In this document: one piece after another, positions 7,496-14,308 of the stretch
How the letters are laid out: every line of letters starts with the position of its first letter
How positions within the stretch are numbered: the first letter of the stretch is position 1
Source of the DNA: CAZIFG01 sp964539135
GTDB taxonomy: Bacteria > Margulisbacteria > Marinamargulisbacteria > GCA-2716485 > CAZIFG01
DNA length: 16,795 nucleotides
Direction: 5' to 3'
NCBI GenBank assembly: GCA_964539135.1
Contig: CAZIFG010000026.1
Location: 1-16,795 of the forward strand
Notes under the pieces: generated by a model
Database searches by the model: none
What the model saw: only the letters and a program-made list of their open reading frames with translations
What the model was told of the DNA's origin: nothing
Program-made: the position numbers and the translations under genes

Positions 7496-7729
7496 TTAGT
7501 CGTCTTTATAGTTTCGATATTTCCAAAATAGACGTCCCATCATGGTCAGTGTAAATAAGATAGAAACAACAAGACCGATGCCATAGCCCTCTCCAGGGTA
7601 TCGAGAATAATACATGCCAAAATAAAGCATAAAACTCTTGCCCAAGAGTGTCGGAAATAAAAACGAAACTGCAAAATCAAGCATGGCTTTTTTATTCATA
7701 GGTTTAAAATAAAACGGCCTGTTGGCCAT
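7496..7729 (-). CDS. Small two-helix membrane protein of unknown function
   Basis: This 77-aa protein has two predicted transmembrane segments, roughly FAVSFLFPTLLGKSFMLYFG (residues 19-38) and YGIGLVVSILFTLTMMGRLF (49-68), joined by a short loop rich in Tyr and Gly. The C-terminus is basic then acidic (WKYRNYKDD). If the ATG at 7729 is used it overlaps the end of ruvB by 26 nt. The alternative ATG at 7699 (MNKKAMLD) sits 4 nt after the ruvB stop. Neither has a clear ribosome binding site, which fits translational coupling to ruvB. I do not recognise the family. It is probably real, because of the clean membrane topology and the tight packing. Confidence 0.65.
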   Translation of the reverse strand: MANRPFYFKPMNKKAMLDFAVSFLFPTLLGKSFMLYFGMYYSRYPGEGYGIGLVVSILFTLTMMGRLFWKYRNYKDD

Positions 7730-8786
7730 CCATTTGAAGGCGTTGTGGCAGAGAAATCCCTAAATGATCATAAGCCAATTTTGTAGCCATGCGTCCGCGA
7801 GAGGTTCGATCTAAAAATCCAAGCTGTAAGAGATACGGTTCCACAACGTCTTCAAGAGAATCGGATTCTTCGGATAAACTCGCGGCAATGGTTTCAACCC
7901 CAACAGGGCCCCCATTAAATTTATTGATAATAGCTTTAAGGTAGTTACGATCCAGTTCATCCAGACCCAGAGCATCAATGCCAAGATGAGTCAGGGCCTC
8001 ATCAATCATACTTTCAACAATAGCGCCACTATGTTTCACTTGAGCCCAATCCCGGACGCGTTTTAAAAGCCGATTAGCAATACGGGGGGTACCTCTGGAG
8101 CGTGTTGCAATTTTGAAGGCGGCATCTTCTTCGATAGGGGTGTTCAAAATAGAAGCAGCACGCGAAATAATGGTTTGTAAATGAGCAGGTTTATAAAACT
8201 CCAAGCGTTCTACGATCCCAAATCGATCTCTCAGTGGGGCAGACAAAAGACCCAATCGTGTAGTGGCCCCCACCAAGGTAAATCGGGACACATCCAAACG
8301 GATAGAGCGCGCAGATGGCCCTTTGCCAATGACAATATCCAATTCAAAATCTTCCATAGCGGGATAAAGGACCTCTTCAACCGTGCGATTCAGTCTATGG
8401 ATTTCATCAATAAAGAGGATGTCGCCTGGCTCGAGATTGGTTAAAATAGAGGCCAAATCGCCAGGTCTTTCTATAGCAGGGCCAGAAGTGGTTTTAATGT
8501 GAACACCCATTTCGGCAGCCACAATATTAGACAAGGTCGTTTTTCCCAGACCGGGAGGGCCATATAAAAGAACATGTTCAATGGGCTCATTGCGACTTTT
8601 AGCGGCTTCCAGATAAACCCGCATATTTTGTTTGAGTTTATCTTGACCAATAAAATCTTCCAGCTGTTTGGGACGCAGATTGCCCTGTTGAGTATCTTCA
8701 AGTTGAGGCTCAGAAGAAATAAGGCGTTGATCAAGGTCAAAATCAGGATCTGAAAAAGGAATATCTGAAAATCGAGTGGATGTCAT
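7704..8786 (-). CDS. ruvB: Holliday junction branch migration ATPase RuvB
   Basis: RuvB forms hexameric rings that drive RuvA-bound Holliday junctions during recombination repair. Counting from the ATG at 8786 (360 aa), it shows Walker A GPPGLGKTT (76-84), Walker B with DEIH (127-130), sensor 1 in GATTRLGLLSAPLRDRFG, the arginine-rich RGTPRIANRLL segment, and a C-terminal winged helix (SEESDSLEDVVEPYLLQLGFL). An upstream TTG at 8810 would add MIHATLLL, which is not typical of the family, so I prefer the ATG. The N-terminal extension of about 35 residues before RPKQLEDFIGQ is acidic and longer than in many homologues. ruvA and ruvC are not in the window. Confidence 0.97.
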   Translation of the reverse strand: MTSTRFSDIPFSDPDFDLDQRLISSEPQLEDTQQGNLRPKQLEDFIGQDKLKQNMRVYLEAAKSRNEPIEHVLLYGPPGLGKTTLSNIVAAEMGVHIKTTSGPAIERPGDLASILTNLEPGDILFIDEIHRLNRTVEEVLYPAMEDFELDIVIGKGPSARSIRLDVSRFTLVGATTRLGLLSAPLRDRFGIVERLEFYKPAHLQTIISRAASILNTPIEEDAAFKIATRSRGTPRIANRLLKRVRDWAQVKHSGAIVESMIDEALTHLGIDALGLDELDRNYLKAIINKFNGGPVGVETIAASLSEESDSLEDVVEPYLLQLGFLDRTSRGRMATKLAYDHLGISLPQRLQMDGQQAVLF

Positions 8787-8864
8787 AAGAAGAAGTGTAG
8801 CATGTATCAAAGAATTAGAGTATATTTTTAAGGTAGAAAAATTCAGAAAATATCAGAAAGAAGG

Positions 8865-8876
8865 AGACATGTCTCA
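8865..8876. repeat. Perfect 12-bp palindrome over the ribosome binding site of the SDR gene
   Basis: GAGACATGTCTC is its own reverse complement. It begins in the AAGGAG Shine-Dalgarno (8861-8866) and ends at the base before the ATG at 8877. It could be an operator half-site pair or a weak hairpin; chance is also possible. Confidence 0.35.
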
Positions 8877-9545
8877 ATGACAACCAAAAAAGCGTTAGTA
8901 ACAGGAGGTTCACGAGGCATTGGGGCTGCCATTAAAGAGATTTTGGAATTACAAGGGGTACAAGTTTATGCGCCCAGTCGCACAGAAATGGATTTAATGT
9001 CTAAGAAAAGCATCCAGAATTATATGGACGGCTTAAATCAAGACATGGATATATTAATTAACAATGCAGGAATCAATGAACTTTCAAGCTTAGAAGACAT
9101 AACCGATGAGAATATAGAGAGGATGTTGCAAGTCAATTTAACGGCGCAAATTCAGTTAATAAGGGCTGTAACCCCTGGAATGAAAAAAAATAAATATGGT
9201 CGAATTGTAAACATATCATCAATTTGGGGTATTTTTTCAAAAGAAAAAAGGGGATTATATACCATCGCAAAAGCAGGGGTGAATGGGCTCACAAAAGCGG
9301 CGGCAGTAGAGCTATCTGCCTATAATATTTTAACGAATGCTGTGGCTCCAGGTTTTATAAATACAGAAATGACAGCTAAAAACAATACGCCAGAGCAAAT
9401 AAAAGTGATCGTAGAAAATTTACCGATTAAAAGAATGGGTGACGCGAAAGAAATCGCTGAATGGGTTGGATTTTTAGCCAGTGAAAAAAACTCATTTATG
9501 ACGGGGCAAATACTAATGATAGACGGAGGATTTTCATGCGTATAA
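8877..9545 (+). CDS. Short-chain dehydrogenase/reductase (FabG-like)
   Basis: This is a 222-aa classical SDR. It shows the NAD(P)-binding TGGSRGIG motif (residues 9-16), NNAG (about 61-64), a structural Asn/Ser region ending in NISSIWG, the catalytic Y-x3-K in YTIAKAG, and PGFINTEM after the active site. The C-terminal MTGQILMIDGGFSCV is also typical. It is most like the FabG branch by general pattern. However, its partner is a dehydroquinate-synthase-like gene that starts inside its last codons (10-nt overlap), so a role in sugar or cyclitol modification is more likely than fatty acid synthesis. The ATG has AAGGAG 10 nt upstream. The substrate cannot be told from the sequence. Confidence 0.9.
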   Translation: MTTKKALVTGGSRGIGAAIKEILELQGVQVYAPSRTEMDLMSKKSIQNYMDGLNQDMDILINNAGINELSSLEDITDENIERMLQVNLTAQIQLIRAVTPGMKKNKYGRIVNISSIWGIFSKEKRGLYTIAKAGVNGLTKAAAVELSAYNILTNAVAPGFINTEMTAKNNTPEQIKVIVENLPIKRMGDAKEIAEWVGFLASEKNSFMTGQILMIDGGFSCV

Positions 9546-10597
9546 CATCGTTAACAATACAGTCCAGTATTAAAAATTATGAGGTTTCTTTTCAAGAGAA
9601 TGAGGCGTTTATTGCATCTTTATCTGAACTTGAGGACCTCGTTTTTATTGTAGATAAAAACGTGTGGGAGTTGCATCAAAATGGCTGTTTGAGGGCCTTA
9701 AAAAATAAGAAGGTTATTGTGCAAGAGGCCGCAGAGGACCTTAAAAATATAACAACAGTATGCGAATTGTATGAAAAAATCATGAGTTACGCGCCCAAAA
9801 AAAACATCACGATTGTTTCTATTGGAGGTGGAATCATACAAGACATCACAGGGTTTGTAACCTCTTCGCTTTATAGAGGCGTAAAATGGATTTTTATACC
9901 GACAACGCTTTTAGCACAAGTAGATAGTTGCATTGGCTCCAAAACCTCCTTAAATTTCAAACAGTATAAAAATTTAATAGGGACTTTTTATCCACCATCT
10001 CAAATTTATATTTATACCGAATTTTTAAAAACGCTTACGCAGGAAGATTATTATTCTGGGATTGGTGAAATGGCCAAACTCCATTTAATAGAGGGGGACG
10101 CGGCAACCTCTTTATTTATTAAAAATCTACCCAAAATAGATAGGCGAGAGGATGCTGCTGTCTTAGAACAGATTCATGCCTGTTTAAAAATAAAAAAAGC
10201 CTACATTGAGTCCGATGAGTTTGATTCGGGCAGGCGAAATATGCTGAATTATGGCCACTGTTTTGGGCATGCCATAGAGAGTGCAACTCAATTTAAAATT
10301 TCACATGGCCAAGCAGTTGTGGTAGGGATGATTTTAGCGAATGAAGGTGCAAAAAAAAGAGGGGTTCTAAGTTCAGAAAATGAAATTTTTATACGAGAAA
10401 AAGTGCTTATTCCGAGTCTAAAAGTAGCAGTGCCTAAAATAGATAGTCAAAAAACAATAGACGCAATGAGACAGGATAAAAAAAACACAGGAAAAGGACT
10501 GGCTTTAATTGTCTTAAAAGACGGGTATAATATGGAGAAAATTTCAGATTTAACAAGTGAAGAAGCCAAGGAAATTTTAGAGAGCGTGTCATTTTAG
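9536..10597 (+). CDS. 3-dehydroquinate synthase-family sugar phosphate cyclase
   Basis: This 353-aa protein has the AroB fold signature: NAD-binding SIGGGIIQDITGF (95-107), RGVKWIFIPTTLLAQVDSCIG (114-134), zinc ligands E178 (GIGEMAK), H241/H245 (NYGHCFGHAIE) and H257 (SHGQAV), and lysines K136 (GSKTSLN) and K145 (YKNLIG). It is thus likely an active metal- and NAD-dependent cyclase. Several positions differ from textbook AroB: GSKT for GGKT, GEMAKLHLI for the usual AEVIKYGLI-type segment, and NYGH for N-LGH. With the overlapping SDR gene, this suggests either a divergent shikimate-pathway AroB or a sugar phosphate cyclase of a surface-polysaccharide or cyclitol pathway. It has GGAGG 6 nt before the ATG and ends 3 nt from the converging tRNA gene. 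Confidence 0.85.
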   Translation: MRITSLTIQSSIKNYEVSFQENEAFIASLSELEDLVFIVDKNVWELHQNGCLRALKNKKVIVQEAAEDLKNITTVCELYEKIMSYAPKKNITIVSIGGGIIQDITGFVTSSLYRGVKWIFIPTTLLAQVDSCIGSKTSLNFKQYKNLIGTFYPPSQIYIYTEFLKTLTQEDYYSGIGEMAKLHLIEGDAATSLFIKNLPKIDRREDAAVLEQIHACLKIKKAYIESDEFDSGRRNMLNYGHCFGHAIESATQFKISHGQAVVVGMILANEGAKKRGVLSSENEIFIREKVLIPSLKVAVPKIDSQKTIDAMRQDKKNTGKGLALIVLKDGYNMEKISDLTSEEAKEILESVSF

Positions 10598-10600
10598 ACC

Positions 10601-10675
<75 letters not shown>

Positions 10676-10695
10676 TCACCTTGTTTAGGGAAGCA

Positions 10696-10724
10696 ATGAT
10701 ATCAGGTTTAAGGGGTTCAATCAA
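10696..10724 (-). promoter_or_regulatory. Promoter of the initiator tRNA gene
   Basis: The minus strand reads TTGATT (10724-10719), a 17-bp spacer and TATCAT (10701-10696), with the mature tRNA 5' end 20 nt further on. Spacing and position fit a sigma70-type promoter well. Confidence 0.6.
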
Positions 10725-10792
10725 GGGACGTGGATCATTCTATAGATAGAAATATTTAAAAAAATAGAAAAAAATGATAATATAGGGGCACT

Positions 10793-11461
10793 ATGTCTAA
10801 AAAAGAGAATGCCTTGGTATTACTTTCAGGCGGGCAAGACAGTACAACCTGTTTGGCAATCGCGCTTCAAGAATGCGACGCCGTTGAGGGGATTTTTTTT
10901 CATTATGGTCAAAGACATACCATAGAGGTGGAGAAAGCCAGAAAAATAGCCCAAATAGCAGGCCTAAAACTCACAGAAATAAATGCAACGTTTATACAAG
11001 GATTAACGCCGAATGCGCTAACAGATGCGGCCATTCCTATTCATCATAAAGAAGGGGAGCTTCCAAATACCTTTGTCCCAGGACGGAATTTATTTTTTCT
11101 GAGTATTGCAGGCGTTGTAGCGAGGCAAAAGGGAATAAAGTGGATTTATACAGGCGTATGCCATGCCGATTATTCGGGGTATCCAGATTGTAGGCAGCCC
11201 TTTGTAGAAGCAGCGGAAAAGGCCATTAATTTAGCGATGGAAAGCGACTTAAACATAAAAACACCGCTCATGAATCTGACTAAAAGCGAAACCATTCAAA
11301 AAATGAATGCGTTAGGGAAGTTAGACTGGTATCAGCATACCCACACCTGTTATGAAGGCACAAACCCTGCCTGCGGAACCTGTCCTTCCTGTTTACTGCG
11401 ACTCAAAGGGTTTAAAGAATCTGGATTTCAGGATCCTATTGCATATAAAACGTCAGTGTAG
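10793..11461 (+). CDS. queC: 7-cyano-7-deazaguanine (preQ0) synthase QueC
   Basis: QueC converts 7-carboxy-7-deazaguanine to preQ0 with ATP and ammonia, on the way to the tRNA nucleoside queuosine. The 222-aa protein has the PP-loop SGGQDS (12-17), FVPGRN (95-99), the substrate region GVCHADYSGYPDCR (121-134) and the zinc site C186, C194, C197, C200 (CxxxxxxxC-xx-C-xx-C). All family hallmarks are intact. AGGGG 4 nt before the ATG is a usable ribosome binding site. No other queuosine gene is seen. The kinase-like gene downstream begins 7 nt after its stop, so read-through transcription is likely even though the functions look unrelated. Confidence 0.97.
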   Translation: MSKKENALVLLSGGQDSTTCLAIALQECDAVEGIFFHYGQRHTIEVEKARKIAQIAGLKLTEINATFIQGLTPNALTDAAIPIHHKEGELPNTFVPGRNLFFLSIAGVVARQKGIKWIYTGVCHADYSGYPDCRQPFVEAAEKAINLAMESDLNIKTPLMNLTKSETIQKMNALGKLDWYQHTHTCYEGTNPACGTCPSCLLRLKGFKESGFQDPIAYKTSV

Positions 11462-11468
11462 CTACATC

Positions 11469-12209
11469 ATGCATCCAAAAATAATTGCACAACACACAGA
11501 TTCAATTCAGGAGGATATTACAGAATCCATTGTAATGTATTTAAAAGAGCATTTTACAGTTTCAAGCTATACATCGGGCGGAGAAGGAAATTTTAAGCGA
11601 GTATATCCGCTTACAGAGACGGGGGCTCCTGGAGATATTTTAAATTCAAAATACGCACTTTCTGTGCTGAAGTATCCAGGAAGTGCCGAGGATATGTTAA
11701 AAAAAGAGTCTGAATATTTAAATAAGATAAGAGAGTTGGGACTGCCTGCGGTAAAAATCTATAGAAGTATAGAGATCACAATAAACAAACGCATTCACCA
11801 GGGACTCATTGTAGAATGGGTGCCGAATGTAGGTTTTATAGAAGCAAAAACACCAAAGCTGACACAAAAAGTACTGGATGTTGTTTTAAGAGGCGGAAGG
11901 GCGCCTTTTGTAGAGAATCCTTTGCCGCTAAACAAAGAATATGAACGCGTTAAAGACATGGCTGTCAATAAAAAGAGAGCGGAGCTACTGTTGGCGGATA
12001 TTCAGAAAATACAAAGAAGCGGGTGCTTAATTACAGACCTACAGATTCTCATCAAAGAAGATGGCCATATCGTAATTATCGACCCTCTCTATGTACGTGA
12101 AAAAGAGGTAGAGACAGTGAGTGAACTCAGTGCTCAAGAAAAGAGAGAAATAAAAAGTATGTCAAATTGGCTAATGTCGATTGAAAAATTTTTATTAAAA
12201 AATGTTTAA
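11469..12209 (+). CDS. Kinase-like protein A (putative effector or toxin-type kinase domain)
   Basis: I do not recognise a named family, but the 246-aa protein reads like a minimal protein-kinase fold. It has a Gly-rich loop SGGEGNFKRVY (36-46), a beta-3 lysine in LSVLKYP (K68), a helix-C glutamate (E80 or E82 in KKESEYLNKIRE), a hinge GLIVEWVP (112-119), and a C-lobe motif ITDLQILI (188-195) followed by HIVIIDP (200-206). D190/Q192 would stand for the catalytic loop and D205 for the DFG aspartate. A D-L-Q ... D-P pattern is, from memory, seen in kinase-like domains of bacterial toxins and effectors. There is no signal peptide or membrane segment. The ATG at 11469 has no good ribosome binding site, suggesting coupling to queC. 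The downstream gene is a paralogue. Confidence 0.6.
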   Translation: MHPKIIAQHTDSIQEDITESIVMYLKEHFTVSSYTSGGEGNFKRVYPLTETGAPGDILNSKYALSVLKYPGSAEDMLKKESEYLNKIRELGLPAVKIYRSIEITINKRIHQGLIVEWVPNVGFIEAKTPKLTQKVLDVVLRGGRAPFVENPLPLNKEYERVKDMAVNKKRAELLLADIQKIQRSGCLITDLQILIKEDGHIVIIDPLYVREKEVETVSELSAQEKREIKSMSNWLMSIEKFLLKNV

Positions 12210-12275
12210 AAAATAAAAAACAAGCCGATATCCCTATATAAGAATGAAACAACTATTAAGTGTTTGAGTCTATGT

Positions 12276-12329
12276 GGGGGGGGGCAATGAAAAAAATACT
12301 AGGATTTCGACCTGTAAGTAGTGGGGGGG
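12276..12329 (+). repeat. Homopolymeric G tracts (G9 and G7) at the start of kinase-like gene B
   Basis: A run of nine G (12276-12284) lies directly before the ATG at 12287 and can act as its Shine-Dalgarno. A second run of seven G (12323-12329) lies within codons for Ser-Ser-Gly-Gly-Glu. Such tracts are prone to slipped-strand mutation. Confidence 0.7.
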
Positions 12330-13411
12330 AGGAATCAAGAAGTAGGTCTGAATCCGGAGGGGGTGGGGCGCTTTCATTCGAAGATGTAGAAAAAATAAGG
12401 AGGGCGTGTACCTCAGAATACTTGGGTTCTCTAACCAAGTGCAGCGGTCAATTAAAACATGTATATCACTTGCCTTATACAAGCCCTACGGGCCGTCCGC
12501 TTGCGTTGGTAACCAGTCAAGAACAAAAAGAGAAAAGTGCCGAATTAATAGAAAAAGAGTATGTCATGCTCAAGGAGTTAAAAGACAAAGGAGTGTCAAC
12601 GGTTCCTATATATTCAGACGTTCTAATCTTACCAGATGGAAGAAAGGGGTTTGTGACAGAATTTATAGAACATGCAGCAGAGATTGACATGAAAGTATTT
12701 GGATCTTTACATGAGGGAAGTGACCTTGCCTTTAGAATTATTGAGGCTCAACAAATGGGAGATGTCGACTTTAAAGTAGATACAAGTGAATTTGGACTAA
12801 TCAAAACGATGTCCAACATAAATAAGTTAGACCCAAAAATAAAACGGGAAAGACTGCCAATGCCTTACATAAATCGGATGGTGCAAGATTTAAATTCAAT
12901 ATTGGAATACAAAGGGAGTATTGAGGATCTGCAGCTGTTAGTCTCCAGAGAGAGGATCTATGTTATTGATCCCATTGATGTATCCACAGCAACAATTTCA
13001 AGAACAGAGACATCGGATATATCAACAAGAAAAATGCGCGAACTTGGAATAGCCCAATCTAAGCGAATGGTAAGGGAACTAATAGAAAAGTTTAGAGCAA
13101 GATCCAGATCTAGAGATGGAAGTCTTGGAATGGAGCTCCTGCCTAGCGGTGGAAGTCCTGGAATGGATAGAGGGAGGTCTCCTATAGGATCAGTAGGGAG
13201 ATATTCCCCCAAAGATAGCAGTGCAGGTGCTATTGGCGGAAGTCTTGCGTTCGAGTTTGGAGGCAGAAGTCCTGGCGCTGCGGGTGGAGGTGCTGCTGTT
13301 GGTGGAAGTCCCGGAATGGGTAGAGTTTGGAAGCATTCACCAGGAGCGGTAAGGGTTCCTTCTCGTTTATCACAACAAGCTTCCCCCATAGAAGTCGATC
13401 ATAAGGAGTAA
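12287..13411 (+). CDS. Kinase-like protein B (probable pseudokinase) with SR/SPG-rich tails
   Basis: This 374-aa paralogue of protein A aligns along the kinase-like core: KHVYHLP (57-63) for the Gly-loop end, LALVTSQ (72-78), EKEYVMLKEL (89-98), hinge KGFVTEFIE (120-128), IEDLQLLV (212-219) and YVIDP (225-229). The beta-3 lysine of A is replaced by Thr (T76), and the Gly-rich loop is reduced, so it may not bind ATP normally. The N-terminus has an SRSRSESGGGG stretch (17-27). The last 100 residues are low complexity: RARSRSRDGS, then repeated GGSPGM, GGSLAF and GGRSPG motifs. There is no signal peptide or membrane helix. I chose the ATG at 12287 because the G tract serves as its binding site; in-frame GTG 12260 and ATG 12272 would add up to 9 residues. 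Function unknown. Confidence 0.6.
   Translation: MKKILGFRPVSSGGEESRSRSESGGGGALSFEDVEKIRRACTSEYLGSLTKCSGQLKHVYHLPYTSPTGRPLALVTSQEQKEKSAELIEKEYVMLKELKDKGVSTVPIYSDVLILPDGRKGFVTEFIEHAAEIDMKVFGSLHEGSDLAFRIIEAQQMGDVDFKVDTSEFGLIKTMSNINKLDPKIKRERLPMPYINRMVQDLNSILEYKGSIEDLQLLVSRERIYVIDPIDVSTATISRTETSDISTRKMRELGIAQSKRMVRELIEKFRARSRSRDGSLGMELLPSGGSPGMDRGRSPIGSVGRYSPKDSSAGAIGGSLAFEFGGRSPGAAGGGAAVGGSPGMGRVWKHSPGAVRVPSRLSQQASPIEVDHKE
13118..13320 (+). repeat. Degenerate 17-bp direct repeats coding the GGSPGM motifs
   Basis: The unit GGAAGTCYYGGAATGGR occurs at 13118-13134, 13151-13167 and 13304-13320, with partial copies near 13237 and 13265. They encode G-S-(L/P)-G-M in the tail of kinase-like protein B. 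Irregular spacing suggests growth by duplication and later divergence. Confidence 0.65.
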
Positions 13412-13514
13412 GTGAGCAAAAGGTGAGGACTAAAATAGGCGTTTTGCAACAGTTCCAAGGTTTAAGGGTCTAAAAGTCCGGGAATTCCATATCTATCAAA
13501 CAAACAAGGAGTAT

Positions 13515-13790
13515 ATGGATATGACATCAGGCGAAAAAAGATCTCAAGTATGTATGGATCGTGTAGGAGAATTGATCAATACAGGCGATTTTTCAGGGCC
13601 TCACGGAAATTATAAAGCCGCAGGACGGACGATTGATGCCTTAGAAGTCGAGTTGAACAGTCTTCTGGGATATACAAAAGAAGATGCCTCGTATGTAAAG
13701 CTAGAAATGAATGAGGATAGAAGCATCATGCTAACGCAAAATTGGCTTACTTATCCGCTAACCAAAGAAAATTTATTGGAATTATTTTAA
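13515..13790 (+). CDS. Hypothetical 91-aa soluble protein
   Basis: I do not recognise this protein. It is short and soluble with no signal peptide or membrane segment. It has a Gly/His/Tyr patch (DFSGPHGNYKAAGRT, about 25-39) and a helical-looking acidic part (IDALEVELNSLLGYTKEDAS). AAGGAG at 13506-13511 lies 3 nt before the ATG at 13515 and 9 nt before a second in-frame ATG at 13521; the second has the better spacing, giving an 89-aa product. It sits 103 nt after kinase-like gene B on the same strand and just before a shared hairpin. A link to the kinase-like pair, for example as a chaperone or partner, is only a guess from position. Confidence 0.65.
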   Translation: MDMTSGEKRSQVCMDRVGELINTGDFSGPHGNYKAAGRTIDALEVELNSLLGYTKEDASYVKLEMNEDRSIMLTQNWLTYPLTKENLLELF

Positions 13791-13804
13791 GCGCTTCTAT
13801 AGAT

Positions 13805-13843
13805 AAAGTCGCTAGAGTAGACGACCTCTATTGTAGCGACTTT
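13805..13843. terminator. Inverted repeat between converging genes, possible bidirectional terminator
   Basis: AAAGTCGCTA (13805-13814) and TAGCGACTTT (13834-13843) are perfect 10-bp inverted arms around a 19-nt loop that holds a smaller TAGAG/CTCTA pair. It lies between the 91-aa gene and smpB and overlaps the smpB stop. The arms supply a short T run on each strand, but no long U tract follows, so strength is uncertain. Confidence 0.5.
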
Positions 13844-14279
13844 CTTCCCGTTTAAGATCTTTATCCTTAATGCTTTTGCGTTTGTCATAATTTTTCTTAG
13901 GGCGACAGAGTCCCAATTGGACTTTAACTCTATTGCCTTTAAAGTAAAGTTTTAAAGGGATAATAGAAAGTCCTTTTTCCTGTGTTTTTGCAGACCACTT
14001 TTGAATTTCCAGTTTATGGAGGAGAAGTTTTCGAGTGCGAGAAGGATCAGGGTGAGAAAAGGAAGAGGCCTGTTTAAAAGGCGCAATATAGGCATTTAAA
14101 AGAAAGAGCTCGGAACCTTTAATCATAGCGTAGGAATCGCGAAGATGAACGTCTCCTTTGCGAATCGATTTAACTTCGCAGCCTTCAAGCACCAATCCGC
14201 ATTCAATTTTATCAATAATCTCATAATCAAAATAAGCGCGTTTGTTGCGTGCAATAGAAGTATCTTGAATTTTATTCAT
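13812..14279 (-). CDS. smpB: SsrA (tmRNA)-binding protein SmpB
   Basis: SmpB binds tmRNA and places it in stalled ribosomes for trans-translation. From the ATG at 14279 (MNKIQDTSIARNKRAYFDY) the protein is 155 aa, the normal length. Family motifs are ARNKRAYFDYEI, GLVLEGCEVKSIRKG, LRDSYAMI, the RTRKLLLHK segment, LYFKGNRVKVQLGLCRPKKNYDKRKSIK, and a basic C-terminal tail (DLKREESRYNRGRLL) that occupies the mRNA channel. A longer frame to 14315 exists, but it would add atypical residues and overlap the diverging YkgJ gene. The tmRNA gene itself is not seen in the window. Confidence 0.97.
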   Translation of the reverse strand: MNKIQDTSIARNKRAYFDYEIIDKIECGLVLEGCEVKSIRKGDVHLRDSYAMIKGSELFLLNAYIAPFKQASSFSHPDPSRTRKLLLHKLEIQKWSAKTQEKGLSIIPLKLYFKGNRVKVQLGLCRPKKNYDKRKSIKDKDLKREESRYNRGRLL

Positions 14280-14308
14280 CCCTATATATATAAAAGGTTT
14301 GATACAAT

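Noticed and set aside
12958..13389. 143-aa proline-rich minus-strand frame
   Set aside because: It is the antisense shadow of the Gly/Ser/Pro repeat tail; it has no start signals, and the plus frame carries the homologous core.
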